A DNA stretch of 64,000 bases, taken from contig NZ_OCSR01000001.1 in the NCBI RefSeq assembly GCF_900230185.1, positions 5,944,488 to 6,008,487 of the forward strand, given 5' to 3'. The position numbers and the translations under genes were made by a program. This document shows, piece by piece, positions 9,774 through 18,976 of this stretch (position 1 is its first letter; each line of letters starts with the position of its first letter). Source of the DNA: Burkholderia sp. OK233 (lineage in GTDB: Bacteria > Pseudomonadota > Gammaproteobacteria > Burkholderiales > Burkholderiaceae). A model generated the notes under the pieces. That model searched no databases. It saw only the letters and a list, made by a program, of their open reading frames with translations, and was not told the DNA's origin.

Positions 9774-10305
9774 TCAAGGGTTTCGCGTTCTCGGTAAGTG
9801 AGTGTTGAAGAGAAGGATTTCGTCCCGGTCACCGAAATGACGATGCGTGCGCTGATCTAAATTTTTTTCTCTATTTCCGGAACGACCAGTCATGAATATG
9901 CCGATAGGATTTTCGTCCGTGCCGTCGGGTCGTGAAGCGGCTTCTGCGACCGCTGCTGCGCAGCTTGGTCGCAGTGCGCGTGACACGTTATATTTGTCAG
10001 GCGGCATGCGCTCGGCCGGGGTCCGCATTGAATCATGCGTTGCCGCCGGGCGGCCGGCGCCGCGCGCGAAGGCTTCGGCGGCTGCCAGGTCGGACCACGT
10101 CGCCACCGCGATGATATCGCGGGGTGTCATCAGCGAGTCGAACACATCCCACGCGACGAGGCTGGATGCGTCTGTATCGAGTCGGAGTGACTTCGCGACT
10201 GCGTCTGCACCCGCCCGCTTGCCCCAGTTTGACAGCGAGAGCAGCGATCCCTGGCGCGTCCGACTTGGGTAGCAGGTATTGTCGACGAAACCATCGATCG
10301 CTTCG
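9774..10305 (-). pseudogene. Remnant of antibiotic-biosynthesis-type monooxygenase
   Basis: On the minus strand around 10300-10060 one frame reads AIDGFVDNTCYPSR, then LLSLSNW joined directly to GADAVAKSLRLDTDAS, then LVAWDVFDSLMTPRDIIAV. These blocks match the intact protein at 20718-21392 in order, but roughly 75-80 codons between SLSNW and GADAVAKS are missing, as is the N terminus. The last ~90 codons no longer resemble the paralogue. The internal deletion and lost start make it a pseudogene. Confidence 0.75.
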
Positions 10306-10446
10306 GCGGTGTGGCATCGGAATGGCCCAGATCTCGCCTACGTTGGCCCATATACAACCTTCTTGGGCGTGCGCGCGGCGTCAATCATTGCCAGAATGGG
10401 CGGAAACATTCCTCACGATTCTTCCAGAAGCACATCAAGAGAGTGC

Positions 10447-10594
10447 TAGATGGGCTGCGCTTTATACGGAGAACCCGTCGGAGCGGTCGTCCGTAAGCTG
10501 GCACGGAACATACGCTGTTCACGAGTTGGAATGGCAATCCCCCTTTGATTTTGGCCGCTGAAGTTGTCGGCGGTCGTTTCCATGCGAACCAGCC
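10447..10594 (+). repeat. 148-bp leader repeat, copy A (before acetolactate synthase)
   Basis: This segment ends exactly at the ATG of the acetolactate synthase gene and is clearly similar along its whole length to 25315-25462, which ends at the ATG of the broken second copy. Both copies are 148 bp. The best conserved core includes TACGGAGAACCCGTC and GAACATACGCTGTTC. It is either promoter/leader DNA duplicated with the gene or a conserved regulatory leader. Confidence 0.75.
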
Positions 10595-12460
10595 ATGACG
10601 CAAAACCCGAACCCTACTTTGGAAGTCTTCCCGAAACCGCCGCTTGCCGGCGAATCGATGTCGGGCGCCGACATCATTCTGCGCGTACTCAGCGAACAGG
10701 GCGTCGATACCGTATTCGGCTATAGCGGCGGCGCGATCTTGCCGACGTACGACGCTGTCTTTCGTTTTAACGCAATGCACGCGGAGAATCCCGAGCGTCA
10801 AATCAACCTCGTTGTACCCGCCAATGAACAGGCCGCTGGCTTCATGGCCGCAGGTTATGCGCGAGCGAGCGGCAAAGTTGGCGTGTTCATGGTGACGTCA
10901 GGTCCCGGGGCGACGAACGCGGTGACGCCGATCGCCGACTGCAACGGTGATTCAATTCCCGTCGTCCTCATATGCGGACAGGTGCCGCGTGCCATGATCG
11001 GCAGCGATGCTTTCCAGGAAGCGCCAGTCTTTAACATCATGTCGGCGTGCGCTAAGCAGGTGTTTCTGGTCACCGACCCGGCAAAGTTGGAACAGACACT
11101 GCGGACCGCATTCGAAATTGCTCGCACCGGCCGTCCAGGCCCGGTTGTCGTGGACGTGCCGAAGGACATCCAGAACTGGACCGGGGCCTACCATGGGCAA
11201 GGTACATTGGAGTTTCGAGGCTACTCCGACCGTCTTCGAAAGGTTGCCAAAGGCGCTCGTCTGGAAGAGGACAAGCGCAGCGAATTTTTCGATCTGCTGG
11301 CGCGGAGCAAGCGACCGCTGCTGTATGCCGGCGGCGGCGTTATTACGGCCGGCGCGACGGTTGAACTGCGTCAGTTTGCCGAGCGTTACAGGATCCCAGT
11401 GGTGACCACGTTGATGGGTCTTGGCGCACTCTCCGTGAAACACGAACTGGGGCTTGGCATGCTGGGCATGCACGGCATGGCCTGTGCGAACTACGCGGTG
11501 GAAGATTGTGACTTCCTTATCGCGGTGGGTGCCCGGTTTGACGACCGGGTCGCCGGTGGCCGCCCTGACGCATTTGCTCCCGGAGCGCAGTACGTCGCGC
11601 ACATCGACATCGATGAAGCGGAGATCAACAAGGTCAAACGGGCGCACTGGACCCATGTAGGCGACGCGAAGGATGCCTTGCTGTCATTGATGAAGCACGG
11701 TCCTGTCGCGCAAGCACCTTTGGACTGGCTCGATCATATAAGGGAATTGAAGCGGGTCTACGGTATGAACTATGACCGGAGCAATCCCGCGATTCAGCCG
11801 CAGTTCGTTGTCGAAAAGCTCTGTGAAATTACCGGCGGGCGAGCAATCATCTCCACTGGCGTCGGCCAGCATCAGATGTGGGCTGCGCAATTTTTCGACT
11901 TCGTCGAGCCGCGAAGTTTTCTTACTTCGGGGAGTATGGGCACGATGGGCTTCGGGCTGCCTGCCGCGATTGGTGCCCAACTGGCGCGACCGGATGCCCT
12001 CGTGATCGATATTGATGGTGACGGCAGTATTCGCATGAATATTGGCGACCTGGAGACAGCAACTACTTACGGCGTGCCCGTCAAAGTCCTGCTGATCAAC
12101 AATCTCGGTGACGGGATGATCCGGCAGTGGCAGCGTCTCTTTTACGAGGGCCGATTGTGCGTGAGCGATAAGTCGCTTCATCGCAAGGATTTTGTCATGG
12201 CGGCTCGGGCCGACGGGTTTGAGTTTGCCTGTCGCATTGAAGCAAAGAGCGAACTTGAGGACAAACTAAAGGCTTTCGTGGAATTTGAGGGGCCGGCTTT
12301 CCTCGAGGTGATGGTCGACCAGGACGCTGATGTGTTTCCGATGGTGGGGCCCGGGCAAACTTACTCGAACATGGTCACCGGGCCGTTTATCCCGTCCAGG
12401 TCCGAGCGAGAACCCGGAGGAAAGGGCGCAGAGCGTCAATCGGTTGCGGATATGTTCTAG
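10595..12460 (+). CDS. ilvB: Acetolactate synthase large subunit (ThDP-dependent)
   Basis: A 621-residue cytoplasmic ThDP enzyme that would condense two pyruvates to acetolactate, or pyruvate with 2-oxobutyrate, in branched-chain amino-acid synthesis. It has the ThDP pyrimidine domain (MSGADIILRVLSEQGVDTVF, catalytic Glu in ANEQAAGF near residue 79), a central FAD/DHAP domain, and the ThDP-Mg site GDGS...NN near residue 470. SGPGATN and GQVPRAMIG are standard. The usual His before the catalytic Glu is Asn here, and the NN loop reads NNLGDGM instead of the common NNGYLGM. No regulatory subunit follows. The N terminus carries ~21 extra residues before the family's normal start, and the upstream ribosome binding site is weak. 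A specialised paralogue is likely. Confidence 0.88.
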   Translation: MTQNPNPTLEVFPKPPLAGESMSGADIILRVLSEQGVDTVFGYSGGAILPTYDAVFRFNAMHAENPERQINLVVPANEQAAGFMAAGYARASGKVGVFMVTSGPGATNAVTPIADCNGDSIPVVLICGQVPRAMIGSDAFQEAPVFNIMSACAKQVFLVTDPAKLEQTLRTAFEIARTGRPGPVVVDVPKDIQNWTGAYHGQGTLEFRGYSDRLRKVAKGARLEEDKRSEFFDLLARSKRPLLYAGGGVITAGATVELRQFAERYRIPVVTTLMGLGALSVKHELGLGMLGMHGMACANYAVEDCDFLIAVGARFDDRVAGGRPDAFAPGAQYVAHIDIDEAEINKVKRAHWTHVGDAKDALLSLMKHGPVAQAPLDWLDHIRELKRVYGMNYDRSNPAIQPQFVVEKLCEITGGRAIISTGVGQHQMWAAQFFDFVEPRSFLTSGSMGTMGFGLPAAIGAQLARPDALVIDIDGDGSIRMNIGDLETATTYGVPVKVLLINNLGDGMIRQWQRLFYEGRLCVSDKSLHRKDFVMAARADGFEFACRIEAKSELEDKLKAFVEFEGPAFLEVMVDQDADVFPMVGPGQTYSNMVTGPFIPSRSEREPGGKGAERQSVADMF

Positions 12461-12513
12461 CAGTATTTCGTGCTACGAACCTCGACATGTAAAGAACGAT
12501 GTAACCACAAACG

Positions 12514-12651
12514 ATGGACAAGATTTCCGCAATGAAGGTGTACGTGAAGGTGGTCGAAGCGACTAACTTCACGAGGGCCGCCGAAGTTCTGCATACGTCG
12601 GCAGTCTACGTGACCCGTATGGTTCAGACCCTTGAGTCGGATCTGGAGTGA
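12514..12651 (+). pseudogene. LysR regulator, N-terminal HTH stub
   Basis: ATG 12514 opens a 45-codon frame, MDKISAMKVYVKVVEA..FTRAAEVLHTSAVYVTRMVQTLESDL, which is the winged-helix DNA-binding start of a LysR protein, then stops at TGA 12649. LysR proteins are normally ~300 residues, so about 85% is missing. It sits between the acetolactate synthase gene and a second broken LysR. Confidence 0.8.
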
Positions 12652-12842
12652 GGAGGAAATGCCGCGCCGAGGTGAGCAGGCTTCGATAAGTAGGCTAATT
12701 AAGTGACTACGGGCAATGGAAAATTGAGGAAAGATTCGGTCGTTCTCGACTGCCTGCCTGTAGTGCGGGGCCTCATTTCAATTTGGAGCTGCCACAATCG
12801 GGACAAAAGGCGCAGGCTTAATTTGTCGGTGGAATTGCACAT

Positions 12843-13604
12843 ATGGATACGTTCCGCAACATGAGGATTTTCGTCGAGGTCGCAGAAGCCGGCAGCTTTA
12901 CGGGCGCCGCGCATCAACTCGATGCGACGACGGGCTATGTATCCCGTTCGGTCTCTGAACTCGAAGCGCATCTGCGTACGAGATTGCTGAATCGCACGAC
13001 ACGGCGGCTTGCGCTCACGGAAGCCGGCGAGCGCTATCTGAACCGATGCCATGCGATCCTCGCATCGGTGATGGAGGCGGAGGCGGAAGCCACCGGCGCG
13101 CATGCAAAGCCGGTGGGAACGCTGAAAGTACACGCGATGTCGAGTATCGGGCAGAACTATGTCGTGCCTGCAATCGCGGCCTATCAGGAGCGATATCCCG
13201 CGGTGACTGTCGATCTGACGCTGTCACAGAACGTGCCTGATCTTCTGGAAGAGGGGTACGACGTCGCGCTCAGGGTGTCACCAGATGCTTTGCCCGATTC
13301 AAATTACATTTCGCATAAGCTCGGGACCTTCTACAGTGTACTGTGCGCGGCGCCGACTGAGTCCGGCGCAGCGTGGATAAAGTACCCGCATGGGACCTCC
13401 TGCCAGAGTCAATGGCAGCGGCAGCAGCCCTCACTATCGAACTCTACTAAGAGTGCTCCACGGGTGTCGCCACCCATGGTCACAATCTGGGGTGCGCGCA
13501 GGGCTGCGGGTCCAACTAGTGAGCGGGCTCGGGGCACCAGGGAGGAAGCCGACCTCGTTACCGCTGCAAAACCAGCTTATCCCATCGCGCGGCGATACGC
13601 CTAG
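12843..13604 (+). pseudogene. LysR regulator, truncated effector domain
   Basis: Starts at ATG 12843. Residues 1-60 form the LysR winged helix (FVEVAEAGSFTGAAHQLDATTGYVSRSVSELEAHL) and residues ~90-170 the first half of the substrate-binding domain (VGTLKVHAMSSIGQNYVVPAIAAYQERYPAV). Family similarity ends near 13355 at LCAAP. The remaining ~80 codons are low-complexity sequence unlike LysR, and the second half of the effector domain is absent. This is most likely a recombination junction. A DNA-binding remnant could still be made, but it is treated as broken. Confidence 0.8.
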
Positions 13605-14232
13605 CACATGTCCGCTTCATCCTTTGGGGACGGGCTCGCACGATGAACAACTAGTGACATCTGGGGTTTCATATTCATAAGTTGTTGATGTTCTGGCAGG
13701 TTTTGGGGAGTGATGCAGAGGCTATGAATACGTTCCCACCCGGCGCTGACATCCGGGCCGTTGGGGAGAATGGCTAAATTGACCCAACGCTTGACGTCGG
13801 TGATTTCCTGGCGGCCCCCTTTCAGCATGCGTCAGACTCGGCGACTTTCAAGGTGTGGCGTTAGCAGATGAGTCGACGGAGAAGTTGCGAGGAGGCTTCG
13901 ATCTTCATGTAAGGTTTAGTCGCAACGTATTCTCTTCGGGATGAGCTGGGTAGCGCTGGTCGCTCGTTCGTAAAGTCCGACGCGGACCCAAAGAGCGAAT
14001 GCAAGAATTCTTGGCCGGCGGCAATAACTCGATTACTCTTTTCGTTGCAATCGCGTAGGCGGCCACAGTGCCCACTCATCCCCCTGCGCACCGGTGACTG
14101 TCGAAAGAAGGCGAGCAGAAATAGTCAGCAGTCTTCTCCATTTATTGACGTGTCGGAGCCATCGGCTGCCGGCAGCGGCGACAGTCGACCAGGCGATGGC
14201 GGTGGCGATCAGCCGCTGAAGGAGAGTCCGCG
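13605..14232. other. Gene-poor stretch, no gene recognised
   Basis: These 628 bp between the broken LysR and the cNMP/TrxR-like gene show only short frames. A minus-strand frame near 13828-13640 (TDVKRWVNLAILPNGPDVS) looks protein-like and may be a transposon relic, but I could not place it in a family. The promoter of the gene at 14233 must lie in the last part. Confidence 0.35.
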
Positions 14233-15966
14233 ATGAGCAACGAGTCAGGGCTGGAAAGCGGTACGCCCACCGGTCAGCTGGCAGGGGATGGGAGCCGTAT
14301 CGATGACGGCGCGCTCGCCGATGACCCGAACGTGCGCGACCATCCGCGTTACCACCAGATGTTTCCGGTCCTCACGGGTGCTGAAGTCGACAGGGTGCGG
14401 CGCTTTGGCAGCCTGTCCCGCTACGCCAAAGGGGAATTGCTCTACCGTGCGGGAAGTCTCTGCCCGGGAATGTTCGTCCTGCTGTCGGGCAAAGTCCGGA
14501 TAGTCGGTCGTGATGGCCTCGGCCACGAACGGATCATTCACACCTATACGCAGCGCGGCGAGTTCACCTCGGATGTCACCCAGCTCTCGAGCAAGCCCGC
14601 AGTTGTAGACGCGCATGTCGTCGAAGATGTCGAAGCGGTGTTGGTGCGGCCCGACGAACTTAGCACCATGATGATCAGTGAAGCCGATCTTGGCGAAAAG
14701 ATCATGCGCGCACTGATTCTGAGGCGTGTCCTCGTAATCGAGCGCGGACAAGGGGTCGTTCTTGTCGGCTCCTCCAATCACCCACAACTCCTCGCGTTGC
14801 AGAATTTCCTGCGCCGCAACGCTTTTCCGAACATGACGCTCGATGCGGAGCAGGATGCCGAAGCCATCGCGCTGCTCGAGCGCCTGACGCCGCAGCCCGA
14901 CGACTTCCCGTTCGTCGTTTGTCCGAACGGCACTGTGCTGCGAAACCCCGATGAGGGGCAGCTTGCATCTTGCCTCGGACTGATTCCCGAGTTCGATCCG
15001 ACGCACGTCTACGATGTGGCGATCGTCGGCGCAGGCCCTGCGGGACTGGCGGCGGCCGTCTACGCGGCATCCGAGGGACTGTCGGTCGCGGCGCTCGACT
15101 GTCGCGCACCCGGTGGCCAGGCCGGTACGAGTGCGCGCATCGAGAACTATCTGGGCTTCCCCACCGGCATCACGGGTCAAGCTCTAGCGGGCCGCGCGTT
15201 CGTCCAGGCGCAGAAGTTCGGTGCACATATCGGCATCCCGTGCGAGGTCAAGGCGTTGTATTGCGACAAGCAACCGCCTGTCGTGGCGCTTGCCGATGGC
15301 CGCCGCATTACCGCGCGCACTGTGGTCATCGCGAGTGGCGCAGAGTATCGGCGACCTGTCGTCAATGACCTCGCGCGCTTCGAACGCTGTGGCGTCTATT
15401 ACTGGGCTACGCCGATCGAGGCGAGACTGTGCCGCAAGGAGCCGGTGTTGCTGGTCGGTGGCGGCAATTCGGCGGGCCAGGCGGTGGTGTTTCTGGCGTC
15501 ACACGCCGAGCACGTGCATATGTTCATTCGAGGCGCGAGCCTCGAACACAGCATGTCGCACTACCTGGCCGAACGTGTCGCATCGCTGCCGAATGTGACG
15601 CTTCATACGCGTATTGAATTGACCGCGCTAGAGGGGGATGCGCGCCTCGAGCGCGTGCACTACCGTGGTGCCGGTGGAATTGAAGGAAGCATGACGACAC
15701 ATCATCTGTTCGTATTCATCGGCGCGGAACCAAATACTGGCTGGCTCAAAACATGCGCGGTGTCGCTCGACAGCAAAGGGTTCGTATCGACAGGCACCGA
15801 TCTTGCGGAAGCAGGCGTGCAATCGATGCCGTTGCAGACGAGCGTCGAGGGTGTCTTTGCGATCGGCGACGTTCGTTCAGGATCGACCAAGCGTGTCGCG
15901 TCGGCAGTGGGTGAAGGTGCGGCCGTGGTGGCGCAGATTCATAGATTCCTGGCCGGTACTCGGTGA
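14233..15966 (+). CDS. Cyclic-nucleotide-binding / thioredoxin-reductase-like fusion oxidoreductase
   Basis: 577 residues, starting at ATG 14233 after AAGGAGAG. Three parts are visible. Residues ~35-150 are a cNMP-binding (CRP-type) beta-roll. Residues ~170-250 look like a thioredoxin-fold spacer ending in FVVCPNGTVLRNP. Residues ~258-575 are a thioredoxin-reductase-like FAD/NAD(P)H module with GAGPAGLAAAVYAA (FAD), APGGQAGTSARIENYLGFP, GGGNSAGQAVVF (NADPH) and the C-terminal FAIGDVR. The redox CxxC of true thioredoxin reductases is replaced by CGVYYWAT, so disulfide transfer by that route is not expected. Fused proteins of this layout are known in proteobacteria and actinobacteria but poorly characterised. 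It is monocistronic in the window. Confidence 0.88.
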   Translation: MSNESGLESGTPTGQLAGDGSRIDDGALADDPNVRDHPRYHQMFPVLTGAEVDRVRRFGSLSRYAKGELLYRAGSLCPGMFVLLSGKVRIVGRDGLGHERIIHTYTQRGEFTSDVTQLSSKPAVVDAHVVEDVEAVLVRPDELSTMMISEADLGEKIMRALILRRVLVIERGQGVVLVGSSNHPQLLALQNFLRRNAFPNMTLDAEQDAEAIALLERLTPQPDDFPFVVCPNGTVLRNPDEGQLASCLGLIPEFDPTHVYDVAIVGAGPAGLAAAVYAASEGLSVAALDCRAPGGQAGTSARIENYLGFPTGITGQALAGRAFVQAQKFGAHIGIPCEVKALYCDKQPPVVALADGRRITARTVVIASGAEYRRPVVNDLARFERCGVYYWATPIEARLCRKEPVLLVGGGNSAGQAVVFLASHAEHVHMFIRGASLEHSMSHYLAERVASLPNVTLHTRIELTALEGDARLERVHYRGAGGIEGSMTTHHLFVFIGAEPNTGWLKTCAVSLDSKGFVSTGTDLAEAGVQSMPLQTSVEGVFAIGDVRSGSTKRVASAVGEGAAVVAQIHRFLAGTR

Positions 15967-16359
15967 ACGTACGGGTCGATGGAGGAGTGTAGGGCTCGAT
16001 ACTGTGGGGCAATCCCTGTGGTGACCAGCTTCGCTGAACGGGCTGCGCCGTACGGAAGCCTGACTCGTCGAAATGGAACAGGCGGCGCAGCCGCATTCCC
16101 CGACAACACCGTCCTGGGCACCACCGCTCTCGACCGGCTACATCACAGTGCCTAACGCATTGTCATCGAGGGCGAGAGCCTTGATTTGATGCCTTAGCGA
16201 GGTCTCGGCTTGCCGCGGATGGTCGGATTCGAGCCGGGGATGATCCGCATAATGAGGCCACTCAGAATCACGCTTCTGTTGATCCATTTGCTGATGAAAT
16301 TGCTTGGTACTCTGGAGCGTATGCGATAGACGCCACATTGGCCCGCCTCAGCAGCCTCG
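15967..16359. other. Intergenic between convergent genes
   Basis: 393 bp between convergent genes. A minus-strand frame of 66 codons (16138-16338) ends in RHQIKALALDDNALGTVM and looks somewhat protein-like, but it has no ribosome binding site and no family I recognise. No hairpin followed by a T-run was found. Confidence 0.35.
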
Positions 16360-17901
16360 TCATTCCGAGATATATGGATCGGCGTAAGCCGATTCCCAGC
16401 CGCCGCCGAGCGCCTTGCAGAGGGTGATGAGATTCGCGGCAGCGGCCGTCTTGCTTTGTTCGAGGTTGCTCTGGCCCTCGAGCAGTTGCTTCTGCACGTT
16501 CAGTACGTCGAGATAGTCAACTGCCCCAGCCTTGTAGCGCTGCTGCGCTACCGAGAGAGCGCGCTGGTTCAGAGCAACCACCGCCGTCAGCCGATCGCGG
16601 CGCAGCTGTTCCGCGTCGTAGACGACAAGTGCATCGTCCACCTCGCGCCAAGCCTCAAGCACGGTGTGTTTGTAGACGATCGCGGCCTCCTGTTGTTGCG
16701 CCTCGCGCAGGTGCAGTGTGCCCTTGAGGCGCCCGCCCTCGAAAATCGGTATCGTAATGGAGGGCCCGACAACAAACTGTCCCGACGCCCAGTTGGCGAG
16801 GTTCGAGAGCTGAAGACTCTGAAAACCGGAGCTGCCATTTAGCGAAATGCGTGGATAGAAATCGGCTTTTGCCATGCCGATCGACGCCGTGGCCGCATGT
16901 AGCTGCGCTTCCGCCTTCCTTATATCGGGTCTGCGTTGAACAAGCTCCGACGGAAAGCCGATGGGCACTTGCGCAGGTAGCTCGGGCACGTCATGCGGCT
17001 CGCCGAGCGTTTGCTGAAGCGCGCCCGGTTCCTCGGCGAGCAATACGCCAATCGCATTGATCGTAGTCTCGCAGCGCGATTCGAGCGTCGGAATCAGACT
17101 TTCGATTGACGCCACCTGCGCGGAAGCGTTGGCCACGTCCAGGTCCGTCGTCACGCCTTCATGCACCCGTATCTGTGTGAGCTTCGTCGTATCGCGAGCA
17201 ATCTCAAGGTTTTGTTTTGCAATCCGCAGCAGCGACTGTGTGTCGCGCAACTCGATATAGTCTCGCGCGAGTTCGGCGCGGGCAGACAACAAAACTGCGT
17301 TTCGATCTTCGCAAGAAGCATCCGTCATGGCAGACGCGGCTTCGACACCGCGTCGAACCCCGCCCCAGATATCGATTTCCCACGATGCATCGAAGCCGGC
17401 TTGATACAGGTTATAAGCCGGCGAACCCTTGGAGCCCGGCAACGGCGCCACGCCAAGCGGCGTACCACCCGAAGCGGATTGTGATCGGGTTTCGGTCGGG
17501 CTGACTCCGAGCAGCCCCAGAATACCGTTCGGGCTTCCGCGCTCGCGGTTGTACGACACAGCGCCGTCCAGCGTGGGATATTCCGCCGCCCCCGCAACGC
17601 GCTGTTCGGCCCGGCTTTGGCGAAGGCGCGCCGAGGCCGCGGCCACATCGAGATTCGCATCGGCCAGGTGCTGTTCGAGCGCGTTCAACGTGGGATCGTT
17701 AAACAGCGTCCACCAATCCGAATTGAATCCCGCCTCAACGGCCTTGCTCGATGCTTGCGCCGCGTGAGTTCGATCAAAGACTTGCGCCGGTGTGGATGTC
17801 GTCGGACGCTCGAAATCCGGCCCGACGGTGCAGCCCGCCATCACAAGGCACGCCAATATCTCCAACACTAACGTGCGGAAAGAAAAGTGGTTCGCATTCA
17901 T
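16360..17901 (-). CDS. Outer-membrane efflux lipoprotein (NodT family)
   Basis: 513 residues, the third gene of an MFS-MFP-OMF export operon; its start overlaps the adaptor's stop by 4 nt. The N terminus is a lipoprotein signal ending in LVMAGCTVGPDF, placing the acylated Cys near residue 24. Two OEP repeats follow, with coiled-coil segments such as NLDVAAASARLRQSRAEQ, the NodT signature ELVQRRPDIRKAEAQLHAAT near residue 325, and the terminal KALGGGWE. It should form the outer-membrane exit duct for the EmrAB-like pump next to it. Confidence 0.92.
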   Translation of the reverse strand: MNANHFSFRTLVLEILACLVMAGCTVGPDFERPTTSTPAQVFDRTHAAQASSKAVEAGFNSDWWTLFNDPTLNALEQHLADANLDVAAASARLRQSRAEQRVAGAAEYPTLDGAVSYNRERGSPNGILGLLGVSPTETRSQSASGGTPLGVAPLPGSKGSPAYNLYQAGFDASWEIDIWGGVRRGVEAASAMTDASCEDRNAVLLSARAELARDYIELRDTQSLLRIAKQNLEIARDTTKLTQIRVHEGVTTDLDVANASAQVASIESLIPTLESRCETTINAIGVLLAEEPGALQQTLGEPHDVPELPAQVPIGFPSELVQRRPDIRKAEAQLHAATASIGMAKADFYPRISLNGSSGFQSLQLSNLANWASGQFVVGPSITIPIFEGGRLKGTLHLREAQQQEAAIVYKHTVLEAWREVDDALVVYDAEQLRRDRLTAVVALNQRALSVAQQRYKAGAVDYLDVLNVQKQLLEGQSNLEQSKTAAAANLITLCKALGGGWESAYADPYISE

Positions 17902-18974
17902 TTTCCATCTCTCCCCTCTGCTGGCGCATCGCCGTGCTGACCGATGGCGACTTCCGTTTCGACAGAAAGGCCCACGCTCAACGCAGACGCCGCCTCTTGA
18001 CCACGGTCAATGGTGATCTTGACGGGTACGCGTTGGACGATCTTCGTGAAGTTGCCCGTCGCATTGTCGGGTGCGATAGGCGCAAAGCTCACACCGGTTG
18101 CGGGAGCGAGGCTATCGACACGGCCGTGAATCACAACGCCGGGAAAGCTATCGACCTTGATCCGCACGCTTTCGCCAGGCCGCATGTGGGTGATCTGGTT
18201 CTCCTGGAAGTTGGCGACAACGTAGGCTTCGGAAAGCGGCACGATCGCGAGAACCGGCGCACCGGCCGTCACGAATGCGCCAACCCGCGCAGAACGCCGC
18301 CCAACCTTGCCGTCGACCGGCGCGCGAATCTCCGTATACGAGAGATTGAGCTTTGCCTGTTCGAGCGCCGCTTCGGCGCGTGCGAGCGCGCCGGCCGCTT
18401 TGTCGCGCTGGGTATTCAATACGTTCAGGTTCTGCTCAGTCGAGCTCAGCATGGCCCCATCGTGGGCCTGCTGCGCGAGTTTCTCGGCGAGCGTGCTCGA
18501 AGCGTGCTGTTGCTCCTGAGTCGTTCCTGCGCCGGCTTTCGAGAGGCTCTGGTACCGCGAGGCGTTGGCTCGCGCAAACCCGATCGACGCGTCGTCGGAT
18601 CTCAGCGTCGCGCGCGCCTGCTCGACGAGCGAAGGCTGCCGTGCAATCTCGGCGTCGTAGTTCGCGACGGACGCCTTTGCCGCAGCCACGTCCGCTTCTG
18701 CGCTCATCAATGCGGCCCTGAAGTCAGGGTCATCAATACGCACCAGTAATTGCCCGGCTTTGACTGATTGGTTGTCGTCGACGAATACGTCGGATATTTG
18801 ACCGGCGACACGCGGTGCCACGAGGGTGAAATCGGCCTCTACATAAGCATCGTTTGTGGATTCGGTATTCGAGCCGCCTGACAGGCTTGAGCAAGCCCAT
18901 GCGCCAACGCCGATTGCGACAGCCAGAGCGGCAACACGAATGATTTTGAGGGGAGATCGGGCAACGGTTGACAT
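17898..18974 (-). CDS. emrA: EmrA-like membrane fusion protein
   Basis: 358-residue HlyD-family periplasmic adaptor for an MFS pump. A short N-terminal membrane anchor (residues ~10-28; GACSS there resembles a lipobox but lies in the TM) is followed by STNDAYVEADFTLVAPRVAG, the EmrA-type start of the barrel-sandwich, then an alpha-hairpin rich in Ala/Gln, LSYTEIRAPVDGKVGRR, and the final barrel with ENQITHMRPGESVRIKVD. It begins 2 nt after the MFS stop and overlaps the next gene by 4 nt, so the three are co-translated. Confidence 0.92.
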   Translation of the reverse strand: MSTVARSPLKIIRVAALAVAIGVGAWACSSLSGGSNTESTNDAYVEADFTLVAPRVAGQISDVFVDDNQSVKAGQLLVRIDDPDFRAALMSAEADVAAAKASVANYDAEIARQPSLVEQARATLRSDDASIGFARANASRYQSLSKAGAGTTQEQQHASSTLAEKLAQQAHDGAMLSSTEQNLNVLNTQRDKAAGALARAEAALEQAKLNLSYTEIRAPVDGKVGRRSARVGAFVTAGAPVLAIVPLSEAYVVANFQENQITHMRPGESVRIKVDSFPGVVIHGRVDSLAPATGVSFAPIAPDNATGNFTKIVQRVPVKITIDRGQEAASALSVGLSVETEVAIGQHGDAPAEGRDGK

Positions 18975-18976
18975 AA

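Noticed and set aside
9892..10272. Plus-strand 126-codon frame MNMPIGFSSVPSGRE
   Set aside because: The minus strand of the same DNA aligns to the ABM protein at 20718, so this is the shadow of that pseudogene.
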